Below, piece by piece: positions 46,630 through 59,800 of a stretch of 64,000 nt of DNA. The notes beneath the pieces were generated by a model. That model saw only the letters and a program-made list of their open reading frames with translations. It was not told where the DNA came from and searched no databases. The stretch's first letter is position 1; each line of letters opens with the position of its first letter. A program made the translations under genes and the position numbers. The DNA comes from Ciona savignyi (Eukaryota > Chordata > Ascidiacea > Phlebobranchia > Cionidae), in assembly GCA_000149265.1 (NCBI GenBank), contig CH003333.1, positions 187,065 to 251,064 of the forward strand, in the 5' to 3' direction.

Positions 46630-47118
46630 TGTAACGCGCACGGGGGCTCGTTTGTTTTGTTATGATTTTATACACTCTTATATGTCTTTTACACATTTTT
46701 ATACACTTTTAACAACACCCTTTTATACAATTTAAATACACTGTTTTACGTCTTTTGTTTGTCCCCTTTTATTTTACACGAGTTTACACCTTTTGCACCT
46801 TTTAATCATTTAATCATTTTTATCTTGCTGGACTAGTTTTACACGCACGTTTTTATCTCTCGGGGTATTCGAGTAATCAACGCTAGGTGCTGTGCTAATT
46901 AACGTGATGTCTTTGAATTTACGCTTCTAAAAATCAGTTCTCTCTTGGCTTTTAAACCGTGCAGACTTGTTTTTAATTGCTGATCTTTTTATTAGTCGCA
47001 TTAGTGTTTTGTAAACTGTAGTATTTTTATAAAGCGAAAAACGTTGCAAGCCCTCGTAATTGGTCCAACGGTAGGCCGTTAAGACAGCGTCTTGAGAAAC
47101 CATAGAAATTCTGTAACA
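46630..47118 (+). repeat. 3' LTR
   Basis: 489 bp, matching 41103-41591 without a difference that I could see, and followed by the target duplication gtaa. Confidence 0.95.
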
Positions 47119-47122
47119 GTAA

Positions 47123-48571
47123 TTCATTCATTTCATTACACATTTCTCGCACAATCAACCAAATAATTAAAACGGTTAATCATACAGGTAGTTAAGGGGG
47201 TGAATTAATTGGGCGAGGCTCATTTAAATACAGCACGATCCATATTAATTGGCTGGCTGCCAAACGTGTTTTTAACAAGCTCTATCGATCGACCGAATGG
47301 TAGGTTCATTACCATTGTGCCAAGCCAGGCGGTCACCGGTCATGGTTCTCCGACACTGAGAATTAAAATTCGATTTGATGAATGATAGAAAATAACGCAA
47401 TTATTTTTGTGTTGAGAATTGTCCTTCTCGCCCGTTTTAGAATGCGTTCTCAGGTACAGATCAAATTTCGTTTTGGCGTAGAATCCGCTTCACGGGTATT
47501 ATGCATCTGTTAGTCGTATTTAAACATTCTATTTAGGAATGCAGGTTTGGAGAAAGGTATTTGGCAAAACAAACGATTATTTTTAAAATTTTTATTGCTA
47601 TTTTTAATGAAAGAGTTAATATTGGACTGCAAACCAGCTTGTGCATTATTCTAGCGTGCCAAATGACCATCCTCGCCCTCTAGTATCTTCTTTATTTAAA
47701 TGTTTTAATTTAAAAGGGGGTGTATGTTGCAGATTAGAACACAGTTTGGTACCCTGCACTTTGTCTTGAAGTTGACCTTTACCTTCATTGCATATGCACC
47801 TTGATTTCCGCCTTGAGCACTTCCAAGCGTCAGGCTAATCGATCGAAAAAGTCTTACGATTCAATGGAAAATAATTTTCTGAATACAAGTTTAATGTGAA
47901 CCAAGGTAAGTACGTCTTTCACGTATACTTGGTAGATTGTTGTGGAATATCTATACATCAATAGACCCGATGTTTATGCATTAAGTTATTTCTTCATGTA
48001 TACAGTTGTTCAGAGAGCGATTGTAATAAATGTGCATTACGAAATACACAGTGTGTGTTAAAAATGTGAAAGGCAACTTTTGTTTGGTGCGTTCTCCCCT
48101 ATTTCATAGCCTACATGCGGGGAAAAGGATAAACACGAAAGGGCAAAATAATGAACCCGATGGGAATTTCAGCTGCGCACCGTCGCCGCCGCTCTAGAAT
48201 GGAAGAAAATCTTTTTTCACTCGTTCTCATTCTTGCCTAAAATCACAACGCATGACGTGTTAGTTGTTAGTTGTACCTCAGTCTATGCGCAGTAACAAGC
48301 AGCATGTTGTAGTAATTTAAAGCAGCTCAGGTACTATCATGACCAGTCTCTGGGATGAAACTTTTTTGTTCCATATTTGTTAATTGTATCCATAAAACTG
48401 CTTCCTATCTTATAACGCGGTGGTGCAGTGATTTTTCTCTTTAAATTTTCAACATATACTTACTCCCTTTTATAGCAGAAGCCGCTTAACAAGGCGTGAT
48501 TTGCTCAGCTTAAAAATAGTCGTTGAATTTACCCGGTTGAGGTTCGCAAGAGACAGAAGACAAGACGGAAA
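47123..48571. other. Intergenic and 5' region of the C2-like gene
   Basis: AT-rich unique sequence with a degraded tRNA-like patch at about 47275-47335. The promoter of the gene starting at 48572 should lie near the right end, but no element can be assigned. Confidence 0.5.
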
Positions 48572-51500
48572 ATGTTGGACGCGACGATGGTGAAGTTTGC
48601 CGAGCCTATCGGACCTGGACAAATCGTTGACCGCAAGTCGTTGGTGACATTACCGTCCGGGTATGCAAAGGTAAGAAATGCTCGACGTTATTTCGTTTGT
48701 GGGCGAGTGTTTGACTGAATTTACTTTATAATCTCGGACTTCGTAGGACACGTACAAAGCATGATAAACTGCGACAGAAAATATAGTTGTTTTTCAGAAA
48801 ATATCGATTTCAAATCCGCCATAGACTTGCAAAACAAATTACCAACTGGTATCGACGTGGTTTGCTATGGGGGAGCAAGTACCACACGCCTGCTATTGTA
48901 TGCGATTATATAATTGCGGTAAAAATGCCGTTCAGGCCACTTTCTTTCGCACAAAACGTCTCCCAGACTTCTTTTGTGCAACTTAATATTAATGTTGTTG
49001 TGCGAATATAATGACAATTTTAGGCAATTTAAATATAAAATATGTTTATTGCAAAGTTTTTACGGACCAAACATTGCAAAAAGAGTACAAAAAATAAGAC
49101 TTATTATTTTCTATTGCCTTTCACTAGTGACCCCAAGTTACCCTTTTGTGCTATGTTATCAAGCGGCCTGTTAGGTGTTGTGCGAGGTCACGCTTGTTAT
49201 CACTTTCCAAGAACTTTGTATTTCATGATTAATTACGCGAAGCAAATACAAAAAAAAACAATCACTAAAATTTGGTGGTGGGATGACTTAAATGATTATT
49301 TTAGTGTTTACTGCGCTAAGTGAGTTATATCCACCCCCCCCATATACAATTTCTCAATGGCATATTTTAAGTATGATGTTTTATACACACTGTTAAAGAG
49401 CGCTCGGTTACACAAGATGTGCGCCCCGTGTGTTTATTCCACCATTGTCGATTAAAAGTGGCTTCGGCGTCCACCCCTGCGCTCAATGGCAGATCGAACA
49501 AATTGAGCAATTTTTGTGTCGAAATTGGACGTTCTAATGAGCTCGCTAAGAAATAATCAAATGGAAGATCCTGGAATGATTGGAGGCCACGGCTGCGTGC
49601 GCGGAGCACGGTTTGCCTCCCCGAGATCCACTAATCGATGCGGCGCCCATGAATAATACATGTGATTTGTCTCTACGACCAACCCTCGCGACAAAATGAT
49701 AAAATAATTTGCTTCAATCAGTTCCCCAGTACAAGCAATTTACAAATGTAAGTCCGATGCACCAACACGGTTTTGCATAATAGTATCAGACGAACGCAAT
49801 GTTGAAACTGCATGCAACCAATATAGTTGCGTTTAATATTAAAACGTATATTTTATTTTCGTATGTTTTATTCCAATTTCACTTGAACAATATTATGTGC
49901 TTTTTCATCAAGAAAACGGAATAAAGTAGCGGTTCAAATATTATTAAGATAAACTGTTTTTTTTTGCTTTTTTATTTATAACAAAATAAACAAACCAAAA
50001 AACTTGAGTAAACAAAAGTGTTTTGCGTTGTTACTGATTTGCGTATATGTTATGTTTTGGCTCCGATTATGCGGAAATTCTTTGTAATAAGCCCCATTAT
50101 TGTAAAAGGAAATAATTTGCAGGGTTGTAATAGTTACCCAACACAATAATAAACTAATTCTTGTGATTTCGTACAGCTTGTTCGGCTTCTAAATTATTCT
50201 GGTTGTCGCCAAATCAAAATCCAATAATTCCGCCACGATAAAATTAGTTTCCCATTAGCATCGCGTGATTATTTTGAAGCAGAAAATCAGTAAAAGGTCA
50301 AATAAAAATTGAAGCTGGTTCAGTACATATTAGTAATTTGGAAGTTTAAATTGAAAGTTGTTTTCAGGTAATTTGCTTATTCTAACTCTTTGTTTATTCG
50401 TCCCCCAGGTGCTGATGTCTAAAGCTGGTTCTGAGATCTCAGTACGAGTTCTAACCTTCCAGGAAAAGTATAACACAAAGAGCAGCACATTCAGTAAGTT
50501 GGGGTGTATTTGATATTCATCGCTTGGGTCGATTTTTTATCCTATAAAGTGGCGAATTAAAGAATATAATTAAAAAATCCCCCAAGAAAAAAGTTGGGAT
50601 TTGTATGATGAAGCAAATATAACGCTTATTAGTTTAAAAGGTTGCGCGATATTATTTTGTCCGATTTGGCTACATATTTTTTTCTCAAAACGTGTAGGAA
50701 GAGACTAACCATGTTATAACCGCGTAAATGAGAAAGAATTTTCTCACGAGCAATCGTCAGATTACCTCGTATCAACTGTCACCGGAGGTATTGCGTTTTT
50801 TGTTAGTTTTCAAAGACATTCCAACTATTTTTAACCCGACAACCTAGTGAGTTTAACGAATATCTGTTGATTATACAATGATAACATCATCGTGTTTCCA
50901 CAGAAACCTCGATCAAAGTATATTTGGCGATCGGCCAGCAAGTAATAGAGGCGGAGGAACGATCTATTCATGGGCACGAAGACAACGACGTGTCAGTTGC
51001 GAAAAAGCTGGTTCATGTCCTCGATAAAAGCAAGTTGAAGGCTGATTCAGAAAGCAGTGAGGTGTTACAGGTAAGAAACCCATTATGAACTCGGAAAATT
51101 TTCGTTGCATAAGGTATAGTCGGAAAAAAAAGAATTTGTAACTAATAAATTTCTTGTTATTCCGGGCCTAATACATAATGAGTTATTTTAGATCCATATA
51201 TTGTTTTCCTCTGGTTTGCAATTTTAGTTGAGAATTATCTATTTTGGTCAGTAAAATCAATGAAGTGCAATTCTTAATTCTTACACAGTGAGGTGTCAGT
51301 TAACATATTATTGTGTTCAACGCAGGAAATAATCACAGAGTGCTATTTGGAGCAATGGCCAAATGCCAGCAAAAATTAAAAATAAATTCTAAAAAAACAA
51401 TTTTGTCCTCACCGGTACTTAACATCGGACAAGGTTAAATGATGTATTTCTTTATTTTGTCTCTTAACATGGTGTACATGATCATTTAAACTCTGTCTTT

Positions 51501-53973
51501 GTGTGTGCATTTACCACGTGTAGATATTATCGCATTGCATTATTTATATATGCAATGAAAGTCTAGACCTTCAAAGTATATCAAACCGATTTCGCTGAAA
51601 GCTCGTGTAGCCTAAGAGAAATTCCATCCCATATCATATGCATGATCTAAATCAAGTAATTGGCACTTTAAGTTCAATATTTCAATTCTTAAGTGGCAAT
51701 AAGACACGGAAGAAATTCGTGAGATAGTTCTCAACCCGTTAATTTCGCCCCATACAAGATAATTACATGACTTTTCCCAAGTGTATTGAGTCGAATTTAG
51801 CCCCGGGCGATGTTAAGAACTTAAGCTATGCGCATTAAATATTAGTTAAGTTTTTAAAACGATTCTTATCGCTATGGCTTTTTTAACGAGGTTTTGCATA
51901 AATGTCTAATCACCCACCCATTTACCCAATGTACATATAGACAGGCTATAGATGTATGTAACCGCTTATTTGTTATCTTTTTGCAATTATTTGCATTAAT
52001 TATTTTTGTGTTCTTGTAGGTTTGTCTTTTTTCTGCAATTTCGGGAAGAGGAAAAGACCCCTTAGGAATGATCCATATCGCCTTCGGGGAAATCTACCGA
52101 ATGTTGCCTGTCCAGTCGAACAAGTTTGTCACGTCAGCTTGGTATAAGGTAAGAAATTTAAATATCTTTGATTTACACATAAAACAGTGTTTTTTCCATT
52201 TTACCACGCTGAGTTTAGAACCCGCAATGTGCTCATGACTAATACCTTTTAATAGAAATCGTTGTTTCGAACTTGTTGACCATTCAGCCAATTTACCCGT
52301 TATTTAATTTCTCTCATTTCGTCGACAGGTCTTTCCCAACTCGTCCTTCGTCGCCGGTTTCCCTGTGATCGACCTCATTCCGCACGGTGTGAACCGATGC
52401 ACGAAGCCAAGAGATTACAAATCCTTTCAGTTTCGAGTTATGAACTCGGAAAATTCCCCGAGATTTTATTCCATGTCATTCGACGGCAACGGCAATGATA
52501 AAAGTCCGCGCAATTCCACGCTATCTACACAGCAGTACAACAGATCCAAATCGTTGATCCGCTTAAAGAGATACACAAGTAGTATTGGCACGTTTATGAA
52601 GCTTATGCACCGTGGTAAAAATGAAACGTCAAACATATCGAGCAGCTACAATTTGTCGTCCTCTTTTGACGCTGGAAACGATAGTAGCGGCAGCAGTGGC
52701 AGCTCAAGTCCGCGAAGACCAAGTAAAGCGGATGAATCACATAATAACACAAAGCCGAGTCGAAGAGAAAGCTTCACCCAGAGTAGGTTGGTACGTACAC
52801 TGTCTGTGTTGACCAGAATGAACAAAAGCTCGAGATCTGCACGGGAGGAGTTTCAGTCTCTCCACCAACTCTAAATCCATGAACCCGATAAAACAAACCT
52901 ACAGAAGGTCAGAAGAGGTTATTTCCACCTCACCAGTTTTCCAGGAACTGTCGCCTATATTCAGCCCGATCAATCGGGGCTCGTTCGTATTCACGCCTGT
53001 CGATAGCTATGAGAATGGTGGCATGACCGCGCAGTTGCGACATGTCAGCGCTAGCAGTGATTGCATTCGTGAGGCAAACGACCGGCGGATAGCGTACAAG
53101 AACTCCGTTTCTGCACGGCAGTCATCAGTCGAGTCGGGATGTTCAGGCGGAGGTCAGTCCATGAGCGATAACAGCTCGGGGATTCACTCATTAACCTGGA
53201 GCGATAAACCACCCGCTACTCCCCGCAAATCAAGATCGAAGTGCAAACTGCTAAAAACGAAGTTGCCATCGTCTGAAAAGAGCAAAGGAAAACTATCATT
53301 CAGAAACCTGGCCTCACCCGCTGTGGTTCCACCTGTTCCCACCGACACCGAAGCGTCTGAGAGGGAAGATAATGTTTATGCTGTACTCCTTTCGTTAAAG
53401 AACATGAGCAACCGAGACCTATCCCTCACCACCGGTAAGGATCAGACGAGTGGTGGCAAACAAGACATTTTAAGTAATTCGAGTTGTACTCTGTCTTCCT
53501 GCTCCACCAACTCAGTTGGCGGAACGACTGGTCGAGCCAAAGTTGATATTCGAAGTCGATCTGCACCTGTGGAAGCCGTCACGTGTAAACGGAAAGAAAA
53601 TAGTCTTGATAAAAACGCGAATCTTCTGGTGAAACATCAAGCCCGTGGGAGACGCTTGATTAAGCAGAAATCCAAGTGTCTACGTGACAACAAATTGGCT
53701 CAGCGTTTACGACACGTGTCGGCCAATTCGCCGCACATCACAGTGGATTGCCCCTCTGATCACAGCGATAGAAGCGACAACAGTAATTCGAGCCCGACCA
53801 TCCGCAGGGCGACAAGCGCGATGGAGGTCCGGTCGTTCCCACCCTCCCCTGACCTATTACGCCCTCACGTGGGACACTACAGATCGAACAGTTTAAAGTC
53901 AGAGAGCGACGAAGAATATCATACCTGCAGCAGCGAGAGACATAGTCTTTGTGATCTGACCGTCTTTTCTTAA
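48572..53973 (+). CDS. C2-like, Ser-rich cytoplasmic protein of unknown family, with a frame break
   Basis: Exons 48572-48670, 50409-50493, 50904-51070, 52020-52148 and 52329-53973 join in phase, about 707 residues. The first ~200 residues resemble a C2-type beta-sandwich: strands such as ISVRVLTF, IKVYLAIG and VLQVCLFSA, then GMIHIAFGEI and a closing SAWYKVFP. The rest is low-complexity, Ser-rich and basic (RRPSK, SRRES, RHVSAS, RHVSAN), likely disordered and phosphorylated. There is no signal peptide or membrane segment. In the last exon the frame shifts by one base between about 52830 and 52860: one frame stops at 52874 while the other is open through to 53973, and a run of three G at 52843 is a likely extra-base site. 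Polyadenylation signal AATAAA at 54277. The gene is well supported; I do not recognise the family. Confidence 0.75.
50735..50830 (-). repeat. SINE core fragment in an intron of the C2-like gene
   Basis: Reverse-oriented core (CGAGCAATCGTCAGATTACCTCG followed by ACCGGAGGTATTGC). Confidence 0.6.
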
Positions 53974-54276
53974 TCGAACGGCCAACCACGCGGGCAACCT
54001 AATCGATTGACATTTTAAGCACTATTCGTGCAGTATCCACATGTTCCAATTATTTCTTTAGTTCACATTTATTTTATTTTTTACCTTGGTGTTTGTAATT
54101 GACGTCACGAAATTGAAAAAGTGTTTTTGTTTTGGCAGTGTTTTAATTTCTGCAATTCCCGAGTCTGCTTATAAATTTGGAAACATCTTTTTTGGGGGCC
54201 GTGATCTTTGTAGTAAGAATGTGTTTATTCCTGTTGCTTTTCCCATGAAACTGTGATTATTAAATTTGGCCGTGTA

Positions 54277-54282
54277 AATAAA
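54277..54282 (+). terminator. Polyadenylation signal AATAAA
   Basis: AATAAA 304 bp past the stop codon of the C2-like gene; the first good match downstream. Confidence 0.5.
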
Positions 54283-56831
54283 CACACACCGACGATACAT
54301 ATGGAATTTAATAGCGAAGTTGCGTGGCCTTGGAAGCTGCAAGTTCGGCTGAAACCTATAACCAGATCAGAAACCGTTGCGACTCACAGGGGATAACCAT
54401 TGACAGGCCAATTTACTTCTAGACAAATACCAATTAGGACATTGGCTGACCTGTAGCAATTAAAATACACCAAGGAGGGTAGGAAGCAAAGATCGTACAA
54501 TTCATATTGTAGAAAGACGTTGACAGACCACACAGCAAGCTGCTCATTAATATTCGCGTGGGAGAGGAACAGGTGTCGTCGTGTAACCAGAGCTATGGAA
54601 ATGTGTTTTGATTTATTCAAGTATTTTCCTTCGTGTGCATGGTAAAGAAATTAAAGTGAAATATAAATAATTTATACATAAACAGGAAGCAAATGCCAAT
54701 AAGACAGTCATAACAACACCAGACAAAAAATCTGGAAAGTGTTACGAACCAACCACGGACGAAGCAATATCTTTCCTTCAAACGTTTTACATAATGCTTG
54801 TTGTTGAAACTTGCAGAAAAACACCAAATACTCTGGTCGTCTAGTGCATTGTGGTTTATAAAGATATAGATTTAAATAGGTTAAGTTTATGATGAATTGT
54901 TCTATATTAGATTACCTTACCATCATATTTCGGGTATCGCAGCTGTCTAGTATGGTGTGTTGTGTGGACACGTTAGGACAGTTAGAAAAATAACTTTGGC
55001 TAAGAATTTTGCCCAATAGCACAAGCGACTAGCTATCTGCTGGTTTTGATTCGACAATTGTTCGGCTCTTTACTGACTTGCAAACACAAAATGCGGAAAA
55101 AAACTTTACAAGATGACTTGTCACAAATATAAGATGACTTGTTACAATAAGATGAAATCTTGAAATATAAATGTTGTCGCATCGCAACAATTCCGATCTA
55201 CTCGGTCACATCAAACCACAGAACAGTGCGACCGCATATAACGATCGGCAGTAACCATTTTACGACTTAGACAACGAAGAGACAAAGGAAGTTGTTTAAC
55301 TTGCCGGATATGGATAATAGTCTTATTTGGCACCATTGCCCTATCAGAGTCAAACTGTAAATAAAACGATAAAAAAGTACTTACTCTCTACTGTTAGAAT
55401 ACAATACTATAAAAGGAAGTAGCCGCTATAATGCCGAGTGATGTACATTCAATCTTTCTGTAATGCTGTAGTCTTATTTTAGTTCATAAATGGTATTATT
55501 TCTTTGCACATGGCAGACCGCATCTAAGCCTAGAGAATTAATGGGCTGTACTGAAACATAAAAATAGGTAAGCCAACAATATGCAAAAGGAAATCTGCTG
55601 ATTGCCTTGCACGGTTCTTCCAGTTATATCGTTAAATTTCCCACCGATTGACCTGATTAGTTAGTGCGTCGCCTTTCCGCCAAAGGAGTACAGGTTTAAA
55701 ACTTGTCAATAGCTATAGGTTGTCCCCAGGCAAAGCACCCAAATGACATGACCTGAACCCAGTGGAACAATGGGTTACACAATATGGAAGAAACGTCTAT
55801 TCTAAATCATATACAACAAACTTCAATAGCTTTAGTAACTAGGCGGGAGGCGCTAGGATAGTAACTAGGATCTGACGATTGACCATTTAATAAGCCCATT
55901 GGGTTTTCCCATTCGAGGTAATAAACATAATTATCCTATCATATTCAATTTCGAAACATTTGATTGTTTCATCAGTTAGTTTTGTAGGTGTATGTCATTT
56001 AACTTGGTTGTCCAACATAGATAAACATATTTACCTTCTTCTGATGCATCCTGCTGCGGTTTGTTGGGTGATTTTTACTATTGATTTTAACTTGAGATTT
56101 CCTGCTTTGGGAAATAACCGTGGCCGCGGGAAAATTGAATAGCGTCCGAAAAAAAAATCAAATTTACCATACTTTACTCGAAGTGTAAATTTACAAATCG
56201 TACCCACAATTATTAAATTGATTTATCCAATTAAAATTAAAACAGTAAAAAAATTATTTATAAAATTATAATTTAAATATTAACTTAAATAAATAAGCGC
56301 TTACAAGATAATTTAAATAAAACAAAGCAAATACTAATGGGCACGATTTATAAATTTACATTGTGCATAAACATTATAGCTTTATTGCTACCTTGTCATC
56401 TCTTTTTATTTTTGTTAAAACTAAAAAAAGGAATGAAGCTGTTTATTGAAATTAAGATTAAGAATTTGGTGTTTAGTAGGAGGGGGGGGGGGGACTCCAA
56501 TCATAACTTTAAAACTAACTCTAATATACCCTAATCTTTATTTTAGTGTCTGTGCAGTTCCTCGCCTTCCCTTTTTTCCTCCGTTTAGCTTTTCCCGTCC
56601 TTGGTTGTTGGTTATTGGGGGGAGTTGGTTGTTTTTTTAGAATAGAGACACCAAGACAAATTAACCCTTACTAGGTTCTCACTCTTAGAAATCATTATTT
56701 TATTTTGTGCTACCTACTATTTTTGTGTTAACATATTGTATATTTGTTATTTTGCAGTAAATAGAATCAAATTTTTCTTCTTTAACTGGAAGAATAGCAA
56801 CATCACAAGTGAAATATTCGAAAAGCGATCA
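54283..56831. other. Intergenic region before MMS22L
   Basis: Holds a diverged SINE at 55640-55950 and a 12-13-bp G run at 56480-56492. An acceptor-like TTTGCAG at 56757 shortly before the MMS22L ATG suggests an upstream non-coding or coding exon that was not identified. Confidence 0.5.
55640..55950 (+). repeat. tRNA-derived SINE, diverged copy
   Basis: Head TAGTTAGTGCGTCGCCTTTC, then AACCCAGTGGAACAATGGGTT, ATACAACAAACTTCAATAGC and a TATCC-type tail. The core has an internal duplication (TAGTAACTAGG repeated). Confidence 0.75.
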
Positions 56832-59800
56832 ATGTTCGACGGATCGTTGACACCTCCGCTGTCTGATATATCTGATTGTGATGCGGAGGCCGCAGACAAT
56901 GGGGATGTCCGGCGGGAGAATTCCCCAGTTCTTGCGGCAAAACGACCGAAGAAATCAAACAAAATTTTAAAGCGAAAATTAAGTTTGGACGAATGCACAA
57001 TAATCAGTCCAAGGTATTTAATAGAACGATATAATGTTGAGCCTTGAGCCAGACTATTAAACATCCAAGATTTGGGCAAGATCTTATAAAAAAAAGCAAA
57101 AATTTCATATGCATTCATGATTCATAACATTTTAATTATTTGTTAGACATACTTTTACTTTTTCCATAACCTAAAGTTGGCATGTGCTTTGGGTATTTGG
57201 TGAATGCTAATGCCCTGTTGTGAACAACTACTAGTAGGCAAAGCGCCAGTTACTGTATTAAAATTTGAAGGTTAATATCACCACAGCCAAGTTGTTTAGA
57301 AAATACTCGTGTTTCATTTCAGCTTTGTGGAAGCAGTAAATGTTATTAAACACCAAAATTCGTCTAAATACTGATCCCACTTACCCACTGGTGTCATTCA
57401 GTTTCGATCATACAAGGCATTTACCGGACATTGCATGAACCCAGCAGATTAATGGCTTCTATTAAATCAAAGAAACATAGGTATCATATACAACATACTG
57501 CAATAGCAACCCGACGCGTGGGTGCGAGGTGATCTAACGATTGCCCGTGTGTTAACCCGCTTGGTGTCCCATTCACGGGGATAAACATGAATATATCTCA
57601 TTCTATCCTATTCCATCAACGATTGTTAAATGCCTTCAATTCAAAAACCGCTGATAAATCTATTTTACAGAACTAATGAAACTGAGTGCTATTGTATGAT
57701 TTCCGATTTACAATTCCTTACTGATATCTTTTACAGCGGTAAGTTGTGTTTATGTGTATTGTGGTGTGCAGTGCTGTGGTTAGTCGTGTGTTATTCCACT
57801 GAAATAATATGCATGCAATCAAAAAGAAAATGCATTCTAATCACTGTCACTGGGATTTTATTTGTTTCTAAATCTTTCTTTCATGTGAAAGTGTACCGAT
57901 TATGTACCATGGATGTAGTTTATTGATATTGACAGGTGTATTTCTTGCCTATTTACAGTAAAGATCTTTGCAGCTACTGTACATAGCAAAGCAATTCCAT
58001 CATGTCCTAACAGATATGCATAGTTGTAACATGATGAATATTTTACTTTCATTCATGTGATTATTTAAGCGATCACCGAAACTACTTATTCAGCTTTTGT
58101 ATATTTCAGCCAGCAATTTCATTCTTTATTTGGAACATAAAGCAATTGAATCTAATAAAATACACCCTGGTTTCAAATGCTCCGATCAGGATATTAAACC
58201 AGTGTTCAGAATTCTGGACAGTTTTATTAAAAAGTTTGATGGAGTCAATTATAAAGGTAAGCTGCTATAACACCAACAAAGCAATAAACAATAAAATTGT
58301 AAAATAAAGGGGGTGAGGGGACTGCTATTTATGCGTTTTGTCCCTTGGTGACAAAGACTACTCGCAGGTTTAGTTACGGTACTTTTGTTAAACTATAAAA
58401 AATTATAAAAATGTGTTTTGTTTAGATTTTACCAGGTACAGGATTGCATGCTGTTTACAATATGTTATACATTTCAATGCAATATCAATTAAACACTTTA
58501 ATCAGAATATACCAATCAGATTTAAAACTTGTAACAGATAATATTGTGCCGCTTCAACGTTTTTAATTTGTTAATCTTATTCTTAGCCGTACTTCCTTTT
58601 TTTTTAGACCAAGCTTGTCATTTGATTGAAAAGTTAGATGTTTTATGTGGGGAGGTTGCACTAGTGGCTGATATCGGGCCAAAACACATGCATCGATTGC
58701 TGAGTTCGAAATTTCGACTCTCAGGTGGGATTTAAATCAGTTTCTGATTTACATAAACCCATAACTGGGTCTGAGTGTGTCTGCCGCCTGATTTTAAAAC
58801 ATTTAGTTTTGTTATTTTAATAATGACGACAAATATGTCTAGTCAGCTAACGGTTGCCACCCAGACTCTAAGGGGGTGAGTTAAACAAGCCACTAGCTAC
58901 TGGAGTACAAACTTTGGTGAAACTTTGCGAACATGCCTAAATCCAGTGGTTTTATGGGATCGAACAAAAACTGTAGCGATCTAATGTCATTTACACCTTA
59001 CAATATCTCGGGCAACTGAATTATTGCCTTAGGGTAATCTGATGTTTGTTCGTGTTCACTATTTTCATTGTCCAATCCCCTTGAACAAGAATTAGAAACC
59101 AAAGTACAATGTTGTGTTTGCAGTTGAAGAAAGAAACCTGCATGAATGTGGGTCACACGAACTCGTAAGTTGGATTCATTGTTTCTGTGATGTGAATATG
59201 TACGCGTTGAAAGTAACTCGTGTGGCCAAAGAGAAATGCGCCCAACTAAACATTATTGAGGTAAGTAGGAAGGAGATTTGAACTTCAAGAATTCAACTTT
59301 AGTGACATGGCACTGGTATCCATTTTCGGGAATGCTGGATGATAGATAGAATTATTGTGAAAGTAAGTGGTGTGTGATACGTATCATTAAGAATTTGGCT
59401 TAAGAGATTAAGACCTAATGTACAACATAATTAGCCAACAACTTTCATAAGAGAAGTAGCCTCTGATATTATTCTGCCATTTGGTATAAACCCAAATGTA
59501 AAAAGGGATTGGTTAATAATCCACACCCGTATCTCTATGTAATGTATATAGAATTGTAATACAAGTGTCACAGCATGCAATAAGCATAAATGTAATTTGT
59601 CTAGATCAACAGAAATCATTCTTTTCGTTGATAAAGTAATTTGTGTCTTTGGTTATTGGGTAGTTGTGTTCTTTTCAATAATCGAGAAATGATTAAATAA
59701 ACAGTTATTAACCTTTTAATATGGTAAAAATGAACAGCACAGAATTATTTAGGGATAAAGTAATTCTAGTGTTGAATATGACAGGGTACTTGCTTGATTG

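Larger units (their letters stand above)
41103..47118 (+). mobile_element. Complete Ty3/gypsy LTR retrotransposon, very recent
   Basis: A 6016-bp element with two 489-bp LTRs (41103-41591; 46630-47118) that read the same by eye throughout, starting TGTAAC and ending GTAACA. A 4-bp direct repeat gtaa flanks it (41099-41102; 47119-47122). A primer-binding site TGGCGATCCTGCCAGGAC starts 3 bp after the left LTR and a purine tract (GGTCGGGGGAG) abuts the right LTR. Domain order is Gag with CCHC knuckle, protease, reverse transcriptase, RNase H, integrase; this RT-RH-IN order is that of Ty3/gypsy. There is no envelope frame. It is inserted just past the esterase gene in the same orientation. Confidence 0.97.
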
